Assembly (NCBI RefSeq): GCF_004353225.1
Contig: NZ_CP037934.1
Coordinates: 1,116,001 to 1,180,000, forward strand
Source: Marinobacter sp. JH2
GTDB lineage: Bacteria; Pseudomonadota; Gammaproteobacteria; Pseudomonadales; Oleiphilaceae
Direction: 5' to 3'
Length of the DNA: 64,000 bases
The notes below the pieces were generated by a model. That model was given only the letters and a program-made list of their open reading frames with translations, had not been told where the DNA came from and made no database searches. Position numbers and translations under genes: made by a program. Shown here one piece after another: positions 8,624 to 18,282 of this stretch. Each line of letters starts with the position of its first letter. The first letter of the stretch is position 1.

Positions 8624-9627
8624 ATTCGACCCGGCGTATAAGCGGGCACCGGCAGTCTGGCGTGGCTCTTATTATGGTTCTTTTGGCCATGGCGTTAGTG
8701 GTTTTGCTCGCTACCGGTATGACCAAACAGCAAAGTTTACGGATTTATAAGGCCGGGCATTATTTGGCGCAGCAGCAAGGGCACAGTATTGCTCTGGGAG
8801 CTGAAGAATTTGCTAAGCGAATCCTAATTCGCGATTACGAAGAAGACAAAGAAGACGGCAGCATGGTGGACAGCCCGGACGAGTTCTGGGCCATGCACGC
8901 GGCCGTTTTGCCCCTTGATGAAAACGGCGTAGTTGAAGTCCAGATTGATGACCTTGGTGGACGAATTAATTTAAACGATTTAATCGCAACCAATGGGGAA
9001 GTGAACCCGCTCACCAAGGACCGAATCTCGCGGCTTTTGATCGCGTTGGGTATCAACGGTTTGAATGTTGATACTCTGATAGATTGGATTGATTCCGATG
9101 ACCAAACTTTAAGCGCCTATGGCGCTGAAGATGGCCAGTACTTGATGGCCGATCCCGGTTTCAGAGCTGCAAACCAACCCTTTGTCTCGGTTACTGAACT
9201 AAGATTGATTGAGGGCATGACCGAAGAAATTTATGTTGCGCTTCGCCCTCACGTTGCTGCTTTGCCGGTTAGTGGTAGTGGCATTAACGTTAACAGCGCC
9301 ACGGCACCGGTGCTGATGTCTTTACACAGTGAGATTAACGAAGCTCAGGCCGAAGCTATCATGGCCAAGAGGGAAGAAGAACGGTTCGAGAATCTTCAGG
9401 ATTTTCTGGCTTTACCTGAATTCTCTGGGCTGGGATTAAAGCAAAACGGGTTAATGCTGCAAACCCGATTTTTTGAAGTTGTATCACGGATTACCTACGA
9501 TAATCGTGTCGTAAATATGGTCAGCACGGTGTTTCGTAATCCGGAAGGTGAGGTCCAAACGGTTCACAGGGATACCGGACAAAAGAACAGGATCTCCAAG
9601 GAACCTTACACTTTCTCAGAAGGATAA
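8620..9627 (+). CDS. gspK: Type II secretion pseudopilin GspK
   Basis: A 335-residue pseudopilin with an atypical prepilin start (QSGVALIMVLLAMALVV), in which the usual Glu+5 is absent, as is normal for GspK. The large inserted alpha-helical domain is present (GRINLNDLI, INVNSATAPVLMSL, LRLIEGM motifs). It caps the pseudopilus tip. It overlaps gspJ by 4 bases, and gspL follows 2 bases downstream. Confidence 0.94.
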   Translation: MNSTRRISGHRQSGVALIMVLLAMALVVLLATGMTKQQSLRIYKAGHYLAQQQGHSIALGAEEFAKRILIRDYEEDKEDGSMVDSPDEFWAMHAAVLPLDENGVVEVQIDDLGGRINLNDLIATNGEVNPLTKDRISRLLIALGINGLNVDTLIDWIDSDDQTLSAYGAEDGQYLMADPGFRAANQPFVSVTELRLIEGMTEEIYVALRPHVAALPVSGSGINVNSATAPVLMSLHSEINEAQAEAIMAKREEERFENLQDFLALPEFSGLGLKQNGLMLQTRFFEVVSRITYDNRVVNMVSTVFRNPEGEVQTVHRDTGQKNRISKEPYTFSEG

Positions 9628-9629
9628 CC

Positions 9630-10937
9630 ATGTCTTATCGTCTCTATGTGCGGCCACTGTCGCCCTTTGCTGACCCGGCACAGAGCCCGGATGCCCAGCT
9701 TTTTAGCTGGGTGTTGCACGACGCCAGTGGCGATTCTCAAGCAAGGGGTACGGCTGACCCCAAGACCGTGATTGAACAGACGTTAGCGCAGAATGCGCTA
9801 GATAAGGTGCTTCTCATTGGCCTGGTTCCCGGTGATGAAGCCGCATTTTGCATGGCCGACATTCCGGCCAAACAAAGCCGGTTTGTACAGCAAGCACTGC
9901 CGTATGCGGTTGAAGAGCAGATAGCTCAGGACATCGAGACAGTTCATCTGGCGCTCGGAAAGCATTCCGACGAGGGTTATCTGGTTGCTGCAATCGACTT
10001 AGCTCAAATGGAGCGTTGGAAGAGCCTGTTCACGGGCTGGGAGCAGGCGCGTCTTGACGCCATTTACGCGGACGCTTCTTTATTGCCCACTCCCGACTCA
10101 GGGTGGATGATGTGCCTTGACGACGAGTTCGTGCTCATGCAAAGCCAGCGGGGCGAATGGTTAAGGATGCAGGCCGACAACCTGCCGTTGTTTGCGATGA
10201 CCATGGCGGCACCTTCCGCCGATGACGTTGCTGCTGAAATCCCCGTGCAGCTGTACGGTATTGAAACGGAATTAGAGCGCCAGCAACCTTTGGTGAACGA
10301 GCTATCAGGCTCCACGGGGCGTGTGTACGTTCAGCAGAAGCCTCTAGAGTTTTCGGTGCTCGAATTCCTGGCGTGGTCCCATCACCAACATTTGTGCCAA
10401 CCGGTGAATCTGTGTCAGGGCGCTTTTTCCGTCAAAGTTTCGGGTTCCAGCCCGCTAAAGCCATGGAAGCCTTTGATTGCGGTTGTCTCACTTTGGTTTG
10501 TGATACAGCTTGGGCTCGACATCGGGTTGGGGATGTATCACAAACAACAAGCCGATGAGCTGAAATCGCAGGCTATGGTTATTTACCAGCAAGCCTTTCC
10601 CACAGACCGCCGTACCCATGCCGGGAATGTCCGGCGGGTCATTGAAGGGCAGCTGCGGGTTGCGGGTTCTCAGGGCGCGGATGTCGATTTCATCACGCTG
10701 ATGAAGTTCACTGGCGACCAGTATGGCCGTTTGGCGGGAGCTGGAACGGTGACGTTTAATTCGATTAACTACAGTCGCACTCGTGGTGAACTGATCGTTG
10801 ATGTACGGGCCGACAGTTATGATCGTCTCAGTCGTTTACGCAACGGTTTGGCGGACCAGGGCTTGCAGGCGCAGATCGGTTCGGTGGTTAACGAATCGAG
10901 CGGTGCCCGTGGCCGTTTGACGGTGTCAGGGGGGTAA
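9630..10937 (+). CDS. gspL: Type II secretion protein GspL
   Basis: A 435-residue bitopic inner-membrane protein. It has a cytoplasmic actin-like domain (about residues 1-280), one membrane span around 288-305 (IAVVSLWFVIQLGL) and a periplasmic ferredoxin-like domain. The cytoplasmic part binds GspE and the periplasmic part pairs with GspM. It sits 2 bases after gspK and 3 bases before gspM. Confidence 0.93.
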   Translation: MSYRLYVRPLSPFADPAQSPDAQLFSWVLHDASGDSQARGTADPKTVIEQTLAQNALDKVLLIGLVPGDEAAFCMADIPAKQSRFVQQALPYAVEEQIAQDIETVHLALGKHSDEGYLVAAIDLAQMERWKSLFTGWEQARLDAIYADASLLPTPDSGWMMCLDDEFVLMQSQRGEWLRMQADNLPLFAMTMAAPSADDVAAEIPVQLYGIETELERQQPLVNELSGSTGRVYVQQKPLEFSVLEFLAWSHHQHLCQPVNLCQGAFSVKVSGSSPLKPWKPLIAVVSLWFVIQLGLDIGLGMYHKQQADELKSQAMVIYQQAFPTDRRTHAGNVRRVIEGQLRVAGSQGADVDFITLMKFTGDQYGRLAGAGTVTFNSINYSRTRGELIVDVRADSYDRLSRLRNGLADQGLQAQIGSVVNESSGARGRLTVSGG

Positions 10938-10940
10938 ACG

Positions 10941-11474
10941 ATGTTTCAGCGCCTAAAAGATCAACCCGCTATTGAAAAATTGATAGCCCGTTACGATCAA
11001 TTACCTCAAAGGGACCGTCAGGCTTTGACAGTTCTGCTGATAGCCTTGGCGATTGCCGTGCTGTATTTTGCGATTTGGCGTCCGGTTTCAGATTATCGCA
11101 GCAGCGCAGAGGTTAGCCGCGAGAATGCCGGTGAGTTATTGGCCTGGATGCAGGCTAATGAAAGCGCCATACAACGACTTGGTAATACGGGCGCAAGTAA
11201 CTCGGCTTCCAACGCTACTGATCGGCCCGAAGACGGTCGTGCGCTGATGGCTTTGGTGACCCGGTCCGCCAGTGAAGCGGGCCTTTCGCTCCAGCGTTTT
11301 GAACCTTCGGGTAATAATGCCATCCGAGTATGGATGGAGGATGTCCTGTATGCCGACGTCGCCGCTTGGTTGGAGCGTTTGGACGCTCAGCATGGAATTC
11401 TGATTGATCAAGCCGCAATGGATAGAGGCAACGAACCCGGAAAGGTATCCGTACGACTTACTCTTGCCATCTGA
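10941..11474 (+). CDS. gspM: Type II secretion protein GspM
   Basis: A 177-residue protein with a short cytoplasmic N-terminus, one membrane span at about residues 29-48 (LTVLLIALAIAVLYFAIW) and a periplasmic domain. It is the partner of GspL. It is the last gsp gene here; no gspN, gspO or gspD follows. The glutathione reductase gene starts 35 bases downstream with its own Shine-Dalgarno. Confidence 0.91.
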   Translation: MFQRLKDQPAIEKLIARYDQLPQRDRQALTVLLIALAIAVLYFAIWRPVSDYRSSAEVSRENAGELLAWMQANESAIQRLGNTGASNSASNATDRPEDGRALMALVTRSASEAGLSLQRFEPSGNNAIRVWMEDVLYADVAAWLERLDAQHGILIDQAAMDRGNEPGKVSVRLTLAI

Positions 11475-11509
11475 TTTGTTGGCATTCTATAGAATTTACA
11501 GGAGACAGA

Positions 11510-12871
11510 ATGTCTAATTCCCACGATTTTGACCTGATTGTAATTGGAGCGGGTTCTGGCGGCGTTCGTTTGGCCAGAATGTCGGCTCAAACCGGCGCGA
11601 AGGTAGCCGTTGTCGAATCCCGTTACCTCGGCGGAACATGTGTAAACGTAGGCTGCGTGCCCAAGAAGCTGTTTGTTTACGGCGCCCAGGTCAGAGATGA
11701 GCTAAAAAACGCACAAGGCTATGGCTGGAACATTCCATCTGAAGATGTGAGTTTTGACTGGACAACACTGGTTTCGAATAAGAACGCTGAAATTGAGCGG
11801 CTTAACGGGATCTACGGCCAAATGCTGGAAAATGCCGGTGTTACGATCATTGAAGGTACGGCCAGTATCGTCGACCCGGAAACGATTACGGTAGGAGGTA
11901 CTCAGTACACCACCAAGCACATCACGGTTGCGACCGGCAGCTGGCCGGTCATCCCGGACATTCCCGGAAAAGAGTGTTTGGTCACATCCAATGAGATGTT
12001 TTACCTCCCACAGTTGCCTCGTCATGCCGTGGTATGGGGTGGGGGTTACATAGCTGTCGAATTCGCCGGTATTTTGGCTGGCCTTGGTGTAGAAACCACC
12101 TTGTTGTATCGCGGCGATTTGTTCCTACGAGGTTTTGACGACGATATTCGCCGATTCACCGAACAGGAAATGCGTAAAAAAGGCGTAAACTTGCGCTTTA
12201 ACGTAACAATCGAATCCGTAGAGCCCGACAACGCGCTCTATAAAGTGAATTTAAACGATGGCAGTAGCCTTCAGACAGGTTTAGTCATGGCCGCAACCGG
12301 TCGTCGCGCACTTGTAGATGGGTTAGGGCTTGAGAAGGTTGGGGTCGAGCTCAATGAATCGGGCCACATTGTGGTAGACGATCATTTCCGCACCCGTGTT
12401 CCGTCAATTTCCGCACTTGGGGATGTGATAGGTACCCCGCAACTCACCCCGGTTGCGTTGGCTCAAGCTATGGTGCTCACTCGTCGCCTGTTTGGTGATG
12501 GCCAGGGCGAGATGGATTACAGTGCTATTCCGACCGCCGTGTTCTGCCAGCCTAACATTGGCACTGTGGGCTTAACCGAAGAAGAAGCGATTGCGGCAGG
12601 CCATCGTTTGCGGATATACCGATCTGATTTCCGCCCGATGAAATACACCTTGAGCGGTCGTGATGAACGGTGCCTGATGAAACTCGTTGTAGATGATCAA
12701 ACAGACAAGGTGCTCGGGGCGCATATGGTTGGGCCTGACGCAGGGGAAATCACCCAAGGCTTAGCTGTTGCGATTAAAGCAGGGGCGACCAAAGCGCAGT
12801 TTGACTCAACGCTGGGTATTCATCCAACCTCGGCAGAAGAGTTCGTAACTATGCGTTCGCCTGTTCAGTAA
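11510..12871 (+). CDS. gorA: Glutathione-disulfide reductase
   Basis: A 453-residue class I pyridine-nucleotide disulfide oxidoreductase. It has the FAD motif GAGSGG (13-18), redox-active Cys44 and Cys49 in GGTCVNVGCVPKK, the NADPH domain (VVWGGGYIAVEFAG) and a C-terminal dimerisation domain ending with LGIHPTSAEE, which carries the catalytic His-Glu pair. It reduces GSSG with NADPH in the cytoplasm. AGGAGAC lies ahead of the ATG. Its end overlaps the convergent kinase gene by 23 bases. Mercuric or trypanothione reductase is less likely given length and motif spacing. Confidence 0.95.
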   Translation: MSNSHDFDLIVIGAGSGGVRLARMSAQTGAKVAVVESRYLGGTCVNVGCVPKKLFVYGAQVRDELKNAQGYGWNIPSEDVSFDWTTLVSNKNAEIERLNGIYGQMLENAGVTIIEGTASIVDPETITVGGTQYTTKHITVATGSWPVIPDIPGKECLVTSNEMFYLPQLPRHAVVWGGGYIAVEFAGILAGLGVETTLLYRGDLFLRGFDDDIRRFTEQEMRKKGVNLRFNVTIESVEPDNALYKVNLNDGSSLQTGLVMAATGRRALVDGLGLEKVGVELNESGHIVVDDHFRTRVPSISALGDVIGTPQLTPVALAQAMVLTRRLFGDGQGEMDYSAIPTAVFCQPNIGTVGLTEEEAIAAGHRLRIYRSDFRPMKYTLSGRDERCLMKLVVDDQTDKVLGAHMVGPDAGEITQGLAVAIKAGATKAQFDSTLGIHPTSAEEFVTMRSPVQ

Positions 12872-14360
12872 CTGGCAGATCAAAGGGTATCTCGAAACGG
12901 AACGAGGTACCCTGACCCATATCCAGTTCGATGTGAACGTGCCCGCCCATCAGTTCGACCAACCTCTGAACCATCGACAGATTGAAGCCTGGTCCGCCGA
13001 AGCGAGAATGTGTGTGCGGGTTATGAATGGTATTGGCGTTGCGAGTGGTCGAGCTCGAATCTCGTACCGTGCAAGACATCAAAATGTGCTTTTCATCGAT
13101 GCTCACCCAAACAGTCCGCACCGTGATGAAGCCATTACTGGTCATCTCAAGAGAGTTATCGAGTAATCCGCTAAGCACCTGTCTGACGCGAGGCCCATCT
13201 CCGATTACCGTAGCTTGTTCCGGCCAGTCACCTAAGCAATGAGATTCAAGACATAGCTCTTGTTGTTCTGCGGCATGGCGGTATGAAGCAATGCAGTTTG
13301 AGATTAGCTCTCGGAGGTCAAACGGTTTAGCGTCCAATGCTTTTGCCCCGCTGTCCAAATGGGCATAATCCAACATATTGGATATAACCGTTAATAAATC
13401 CTGCACCGATTTCTTTGCGGTAGTGAGGTAATCCTCCTGTTGAGGAGAAAGTGCTTCCTGCTCGATGTGGTTGATCATCCCGATCACACCCGTCAATGGA
13501 GTGCTTAGTTCCTGACGCATGCTGGCCAGAAACTCTGATTTTACCCGGTTCGCGTGCTCCGCTTTATTCCGCTCAGATTCTGAAATGGCGAGGGTTTCGT
13601 TACGGTTTTTTTTCAAGTCTTGTAAACGTTGAGCCAATTCATTGAGTTGCTTTTGCAGATCGACAATTTCTGCTGCAACACCCTTCGATTTGATGGGCTC
13701 AGGACGGTAGTCGCCACGTATAAGACTGCCAACCCGCCTGCCGAGATTTTGCATCGGGCGAAGAATGTTTCCGAGAAACAGTTGAACTAACACAATGGCG
13801 AACATAAGCGTACTGCCGCCAACCACTATGGAAGACCACCAGATGTTTTGAAGTTTCAGGTCCAATGCCTCGGTTTGCACAGCGACCTGAACACTGCCTA
13901 TGCGAAGAATACCTGCGCCGGACTCCCATCCGGATTGGAACCATTCTATCCCGGCGCTATCCTCAAGCATCAACGGCTCTTGAAGAATTTCAGACTCGTA
14001 CACTTGGTAGTGGGGGGCGTTTATATCGATTTTCTGATCTTCTGCACTGGCAAATCCTATTTCCTCACCAACAACATCCATTACTCTTACCCAATGCGCA
14101 TCACTATGCTCGAGGGCATTATCGAGAATTTGTTCAAGTGCAAAGCTGTTACCTGACACAATCGCGTATTCAAGAACCGGAGCGAGGTTGTCTGCCAATA
14201 GCTGGCTACTCTGAGCCATTGCACTTCGCGCATCATCCATCCTTACTGATGTAAAAAAAACGACAAGTACCGTAAACATCAAAACTGCCGGTAGAAGGCC
14301 GAGTAATAACAAACGTCGTGAAAGTGATAGAAAGGCAGGTTTATTTCGATATTTAATCAT
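12849..14360 (-). CDS. HAMP-type membrane histidine kinase with degenerate catalytic motifs (pseudokinase)
   Basis: A 503-residue BarA-like architecture: span at about 16-38, periplasmic sensor region, span at 176-199, HAMP and coiled coil (200-272), dimerisation helix and an ATPase-like domain. The H-box reads FLASMRQELSTPL, so the phospho-accepting His (position 283) is Gln. The N-box is DNSLEMTSNG, and the G1 box, normally DxGxGI, is replaced by DSSSTTRN. The G2 remnant is GGPGFNLS. Autophosphorylation by the usual chemistry therefore looks impossible, although the fold is retained and the frame is intact. It is the last gene of an overlapping operon after a TonB-dependent receptor and a periplasmic binding protein (8-base overlap). 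No response regulator is nearby. It may act as a scaffold or conformational sensor (inference). Confidence 0.88.
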   Translation of the reverse strand: MIKYRNKPAFLSLSRRLLLLGLLPAVLMFTVLVVFFTSVRMDDARSAMAQSSQLLADNLAPVLEYAIVSGNSFALEQILDNALEHSDAHWVRVMDVVGEEIGFASAEDQKIDINAPHYQVYESEILQEPLMLEDSAGIEWFQSGWESGAGILRIGSVQVAVQTEALDLKLQNIWWSSIVVGGSTLMFAIVLVQLFLGNILRPMQNLGRRVGSLIRGDYRPEPIKSKGVAAEIVDLQKQLNELAQRLQDLKKNRNETLAISESERNKAEHANRVKSEFLASMRQELSTPLTGVIGMINHIEQEALSPQQEDYLTTAKKSVQDLLTVISNMLDYAHLDSGAKALDAKPFDLRELISNCIASYRHAAEQQELCLESHCLGDWPEQATVIGDGPRVRQVLSGLLDNSLEMTSNGFITVRTVWVSIDEKHILMSCTVRDSSSTTRNANTIHNPHTHSRFGGPGFNLSMVQRLVELMGGHVHIELDMGQGTSFRFEIPFDLPVTEQANA

Positions 14361-15300
14361 CTAACTCCTCCTCAGATGGATTCAGGAGGAGCTCATCAAT
14401 CCTATTTGCAATGTGCTCGGGCTGATTCAAGGGGATATTTAGCGAACGCGCTACCTGTCGGTTGACCTCAACGCTGAAGGTTTCGGGATAGCTCGCCGGT
14501 GGAAACTCACCGTTTTCCTGATAATTGGTTAGGAACTCAGCTATTTTATCTGCCATAGAAGAATAAGTGGGGTAACTGGAGGCGAGTGATCCGGCTTTAA
14601 CATAAGCTAGGCTCGGCCCGATCAATATTTTGTTTCGCCGGTAAGCCGTGAGCAAAATATGCTTGATGTTCCGGGGGTGATAAATATCAGGGTCCGGCGT
14701 ACCCAATAGTAAGTCACCGTAGTTCAACGCACGTATGAGGGTGGAGATTAATTGTTCTGGCTTATTTACGAGAAATACCTGGCCTTCCAAACCGTATTCA
14801 GGAAGACGTTCTAACAAAGAGGTATACAGAGATCGGTTATGAGGGCTTGCTAACACAGCCACTTTGGTGGCGTGAGGCAGAATGACTTTGCCTGTGAGTG
14901 CTTGGCGTAGAATGGGTACATCGTAGAGTATGGCGCTTATCTTTCCCGAAGTTTCATGGGGGTATTTTTCGAGAAACTGAAGCTCAACCAAGGTGGCGAG
15001 TATCGGAGCATTCCGCTTAACACGGTACAAACGGTCGAACGCTTTGGGGCCTATGGTAATCACTGGCCCAGTGGGCAATATCCCCAAGTCAGCGCTAGGG
15101 GAGAGCAGGTTCAGCTCAAAATTTGGGCCCACTCGATCTTCAATCAAACCGATGAAATACGAATCTAATGTTTGCTTGCCGGAACCAATGACGGTCACTG
15201 GCTGAACACTGCGGTGATCAGCTTGAGAAAAAGCGTTTATCGGCCATGCGGCCCAAAGGCAGAATATGGCGACTAAGTTCAGGATGAATTTCACGTTCAA
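14353..15300 (-). CDS. Periplasmic ABC-type substrate-binding protein (ABC_sub_bind-like)
   Basis: A 315-residue protein with a signal peptide (residues 1-26, ending INAFS-QA) and the bilobed binding fold of the ABC_sub_bind family. The segment ILATLVELQF and the C-terminal FSVEVNRQVARSLNIPL are typical of that family. No ABC permease or ATPase is adjacent, so it is probably a sensing protein rather than a transport component. It overlaps the upstream receptor gene by 4 bases and the downstream kinase by 8 bases, arguing for a functional trio. The ligand is unknown. Confidence 0.82.
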   Translation of the reverse strand: MNVKFILNLVAIFCLWAAWPINAFSQADHRSVQPVTVIGSGKQTLDSYFIGLIEDRVGPNFELNLLSPSADLGILPTGPVITIGPKAFDRLYRVKRNAPILATLVELQFLEKYPHETSGKISAILYDVPILRQALTGKVILPHATKVAVLASPHNRSLYTSLLERLPEYGLEGQVFLVNKPEQLISTLIRALNYGDLLLGTPDPDIYHPRNIKHILLTAYRRNKILIGPSLAYVKAGSLASSYPTYSSMADKIAEFLTNYQENGEFPPASYPETFSVEVNRQVARSLNIPLNQPEHIANRIDELLLNPSEEELDD

Positions 15301-17525
15301 AATCTGACGCCTGCTTCCACGAAGAACTGATTGTGGTCATCAATATTGTTGTCTGAACTAAGCTCAGGCTCCCGGTTCAGGTAGTGCTGCATCGTGATCG
15401 CAATTTCAGCGGTATAATCCGTTCGAAAAAACTGTTTGGCCAATCGAACATCGATGCGCTCAAATTGGTTTTCGGTGCGCAGAAACTCGTCAGCCCAATA
15501 AAATGCGGACGATGCTTTTAGGTCAAAGGGGAAGTTCTGGATAATGGAAAAACTACCCGAGTGTCGGGTGGACATTCGGGAAAGCAGGCCTTCCTGGTAA
15601 TCCTGCTGTTGGGTGTCCACTGCACCTGTAGCGTCGAGAATCGGCGGGCCAATGTAGCGTGAATCCTGGTCAAGATACGCATAGGTGGCTCGCAGAGCTG
15701 TGTTCGGATAGTCGAGCGTCGCTTCCACCTCAAAGCCTTTTTGGTCAACATCAACATTATTACCGAGGGTCCATTGGGCTAATTGAATGACGCCGCTGAC
15801 CATATCCCGCATTTCGTCTTTAAAGCCGCGAACTTCTATCGATAATAATGCAGACGGTAACGGGAACTGGCCAAAATAACTGATCTCATGGGATCTAATG
15901 CGTTCCTCCTCGAGATCTCTACCGAGCGTTAAAGCGTGGGGCTCTTGTGCGGCATCAACAATGGTTAGCCGGCGCCCTTCAAGGTCAGAATATATATCAG
16001 GGGTTACATGGCGGAGGGTATACCCCGTGTTGGGGCTCTGTTCGAAGGTGTCCGGGGTTCTTACAGCTTGAGAGTATACGAATCGAATTGCGTGGTGGCT
16101 ATTGATAACAAAGTTGGTTGCAACCCGTGGTGAAAAATAGTCTTCATCGGTGGTATGGGAGTGCTCCCAGTTACCACCCAAATTTAAGGTCATCCAGGGC
16201 CAGGGCGTATACTCCAGATTACCGAAATATCGTGACTGATAACTGTGTTCACGGCCATTAAAGTAGGTTTCAGATCGAAGAATGTTTTTTCGGAAGCCAG
16301 CACCTGACACCAGTTTTAGATCATCATTGAAGAGCAGGGTGTCTTGGATTTCCAGCTCCAGTCTTGTGTCCTCGTAATCCTCGTTGACGTTTGCACGCAA
16401 GGGCGTTTCCCCTGGGACAGGAACCTGACAAGGCTCCAGGCGACTGCCATCGTTTGGATCCTGAGTTCGAAAATAGAGTGACGGGCCATTCGAACCACGC
16501 AAACAAGCAATCGCTGACTCTCCGAGCTCTATGTCATACCGATTCCGGCGTTTGAAATTTGAAACACTGGCGAGGACATGAAAAAAGTGATGCTCGGAGC
16601 TGCTGTGGTTGAATTGGCTTTGAATGAAATAATCTCGCACATCAACGTTTGGATGTTCGATGGGGTCTAGTTCACCGCTTTTCCCTTTGTCCTGCTGCTT
16701 GACTCCATCCGTGACCCCCGCTTTCACCTCAATGTTCGTACTTCTATTTAACTTGAAGCGAGAGTCATAACCGAACGAATTAATGTTGTGACCGTCATTG
16801 AAAGAGACGCGCTCGCCACCATCCTCTTGGTAATCAAACCCGCCAAATTTGCGTTTCTCATAGGAAAGCCGCCAATCTACGACCTGACCGGCACCGCCGA
16901 CTGAAGCGAATGTGCGGATATGGTTACGCGAGCCTCGCGTTACCCGTGCTTCAGCGCCAACGGTATCAACGGGGTCTCGTGTGATGATATTGATCGTGCC
17001 CAGGAAGGCATTGATACCATAGGCAGCTGAGTTCGGGCCTCTGGCAACTTCTATGCGCTCGATCAATTCTAGTGGTACCGGCATGGTTTCCCAATCCATG
17101 TCGGAAAGGGTGGCTCGGTGAGCTGTTCTGCCATCAATCAGCACTTGCATGCGTCTTTGCTCGTAATGAACCGTGCCATGATAGGTAGCGACGGGTTGAT
17201 GGCTACCGACAAAGTTAACGGTCATCCCTGGCACCAATCGAAATACTTCGTACAGATTCATAATGCCCAGGTCACGGATCTTGTCGCCTGGAATAACGGT
17301 TGTGCTGCCAGGTACCCGGGTTTTTGGCTGCCTGAGGCGTGTGGTGGTTAGAACCTGAGGAATATCGTTGTCAAACTCCAACAGCCCACCCGTAAAGGGA
17401 GGTTGCTCGGCAGTTGCAGATATGGGTACTGTGAACCCTAGACCGCTGATTAGTATCGACCACCCCACATGTCTTGCGAATCTCTTTGCATCTGGATGGC
17501 GGTACAAGCAATTCGTCTCAGGCAT
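15297..17525 (-). CDS. TonB-dependent outer-membrane receptor (BtuB/CirA-like)
   Basis: A 742-residue outer-membrane barrel with an N-terminal export signal. Its plug domain starts near residue 55 (TTRLRQPKTRVPGSTTVIPGDKI) and includes MQVLIDGRT and IERIEVARGPNSAAYGINAFLGTINIITRD. The C-terminus ends in Phe, as needed for barrel insertion. There is no N-terminal STN signalling domain. It is the first gene of the trio with the binding protein and pseudokinase (4-base overlap). The receptor might bring a ligand into the periplasm for sensing. No Fur-like box was evident upstream, so iron is not the obvious substrate. Confidence 0.9.
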   Translation of the reverse strand: MPETNCLYRHPDAKRFARHVGWSILISGLGFTVPISATAEQPPFTGGLLEFDNDIPQVLTTTRLRQPKTRVPGSTTVIPGDKIRDLGIMNLYEVFRLVPGMTVNFVGSHQPVATYHGTVHYEQRRMQVLIDGRTAHRATLSDMDWETMPVPLELIERIEVARGPNSAAYGINAFLGTINIITRDPVDTVGAEARVTRGSRNHIRTFASVGGAGQVVDWRLSYEKRKFGGFDYQEDGGERVSFNDGHNINSFGYDSRFKLNRSTNIEVKAGVTDGVKQQDKGKSGELDPIEHPNVDVRDYFIQSQFNHSSSEHHFFHVLASVSNFKRRNRYDIELGESAIACLRGSNGPSLYFRTQDPNDGSRLEPCQVPVPGETPLRANVNEDYEDTRLELEIQDTLLFNDDLKLVSGAGFRKNILRSETYFNGREHSYQSRYFGNLEYTPWPWMTLNLGGNWEHSHTTDEDYFSPRVATNFVINSHHAIRFVYSQAVRTPDTFEQSPNTGYTLRHVTPDIYSDLEGRRLTIVDAAQEPHALTLGRDLEEERIRSHEISYFGQFPLPSALLSIEVRGFKDEMRDMVSGVIQLAQWTLGNNVDVDQKGFEVEATLDYPNTALRATYAYLDQDSRYIGPPILDATGAVDTQQQDYQEGLLSRMSTRHSGSFSIIQNFPFDLKASSAFYWADEFLRTENQFERIDVRLAKQFFRTDYTAEIAITMQHYLNREPELSSDNNIDDHNQFFVEAGVRF

Positions 17526-17652
17526 AGTAGTCGTTCTATAATTGGGTATTCAGTGTGCAGATTTAGTTGCATTTATTCTCCAATCCTAGGAGAACCTAAA
17601 CCATTTGTCTCTAGAAAGTTTACAGAGATGACATATTCGGAGTAATTGTTGT

Positions 17653-18282
17653 ATGAGCTGCTGGGAGATTCTGGGTATTGAGCCGACGAGTGATCGTGAG
17701 GAAATTCGCCAGGCTTATGAGCGCCAGATGAAATTTGCGTCAACCGAGGAGGCTCTTCGGCTAGACAACGCATACCGGGAGGCCGCAGGGGGCGAACCTA
17801 TGGTCATGCCGGCCGCGGCTTCAGCACCAGACCCCAGTCTCGGAATCGATCATAAGTTAGACGCTAACGAATCCCAAATAGTGCGCGAGGTCGTTATTCA
17901 GATTAAGGCTCTGATGAATGATTCAGGCCGCCAACAAGATGCAGGTATCTGGAAAGCAATACTCTGCGAGCCACCTGCGGATCAGCTACCGCTTCGCCGG
18001 GAAATTGGGCAACAACTGGAGTCTTGGATTCGGCCAATGGCTGAGAACGGATCGTTCCCGCAGCCTGTTGCCCGCTTTCTTGGGGAGTGGTTTGAATGGT
18101 TCACTGTTCAGGAGGCGATTACTGAGCAGGAACAGCAATCACTTGAACTTGATGAAAAGGATTCGCGGGACGAAATAGAACCACTTTCGCAAACCACTAA
18201 CTTTTGGCCCGCGGTTATAGGCTGGATCATCGGGTTAGTGATCCTAACCATGATCTTTGGTGGCATGGGCGTTGGCAGCTGA
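17653..18282 (+). CDS. J-domain-like protein with C-terminal membrane anchor, HPD motif absent
   Basis: A 209-residue protein. The N-terminus (MSCWEILGIEPTSDREEIRQ, then AYERQMK) resembles helices I-II of a DnaJ J-domain, but the HPD tripeptide and part of the loop are missing. The middle is acidic and uncharacterised. The C-terminal residues 185-205 form a membrane span (FWPAVIGWIIGLVILTMIF). Without HPD it should not stimulate DnaK ATPase. The start at 17653 has only a weak ribosome site. Its 3' end overlaps the convergent SBF transporter gene by 39 bases. Function unknown. Confidence 0.65.
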   Translation: MSCWEILGIEPTSDREEIRQAYERQMKFASTEEALRLDNAYREAAGGEPMVMPAAASAPDPSLGIDHKLDANESQIVREVVIQIKALMNDSGRQQDAGIWKAILCEPPADQLPLRREIGQQLESWIRPMAENGSFPQPVARFLGEWFEWFTVQEAITEQEQQSLELDEKDSRDEIEPLSQTTNFWPAVIGWIIGLVILTMIFGGMGVGS

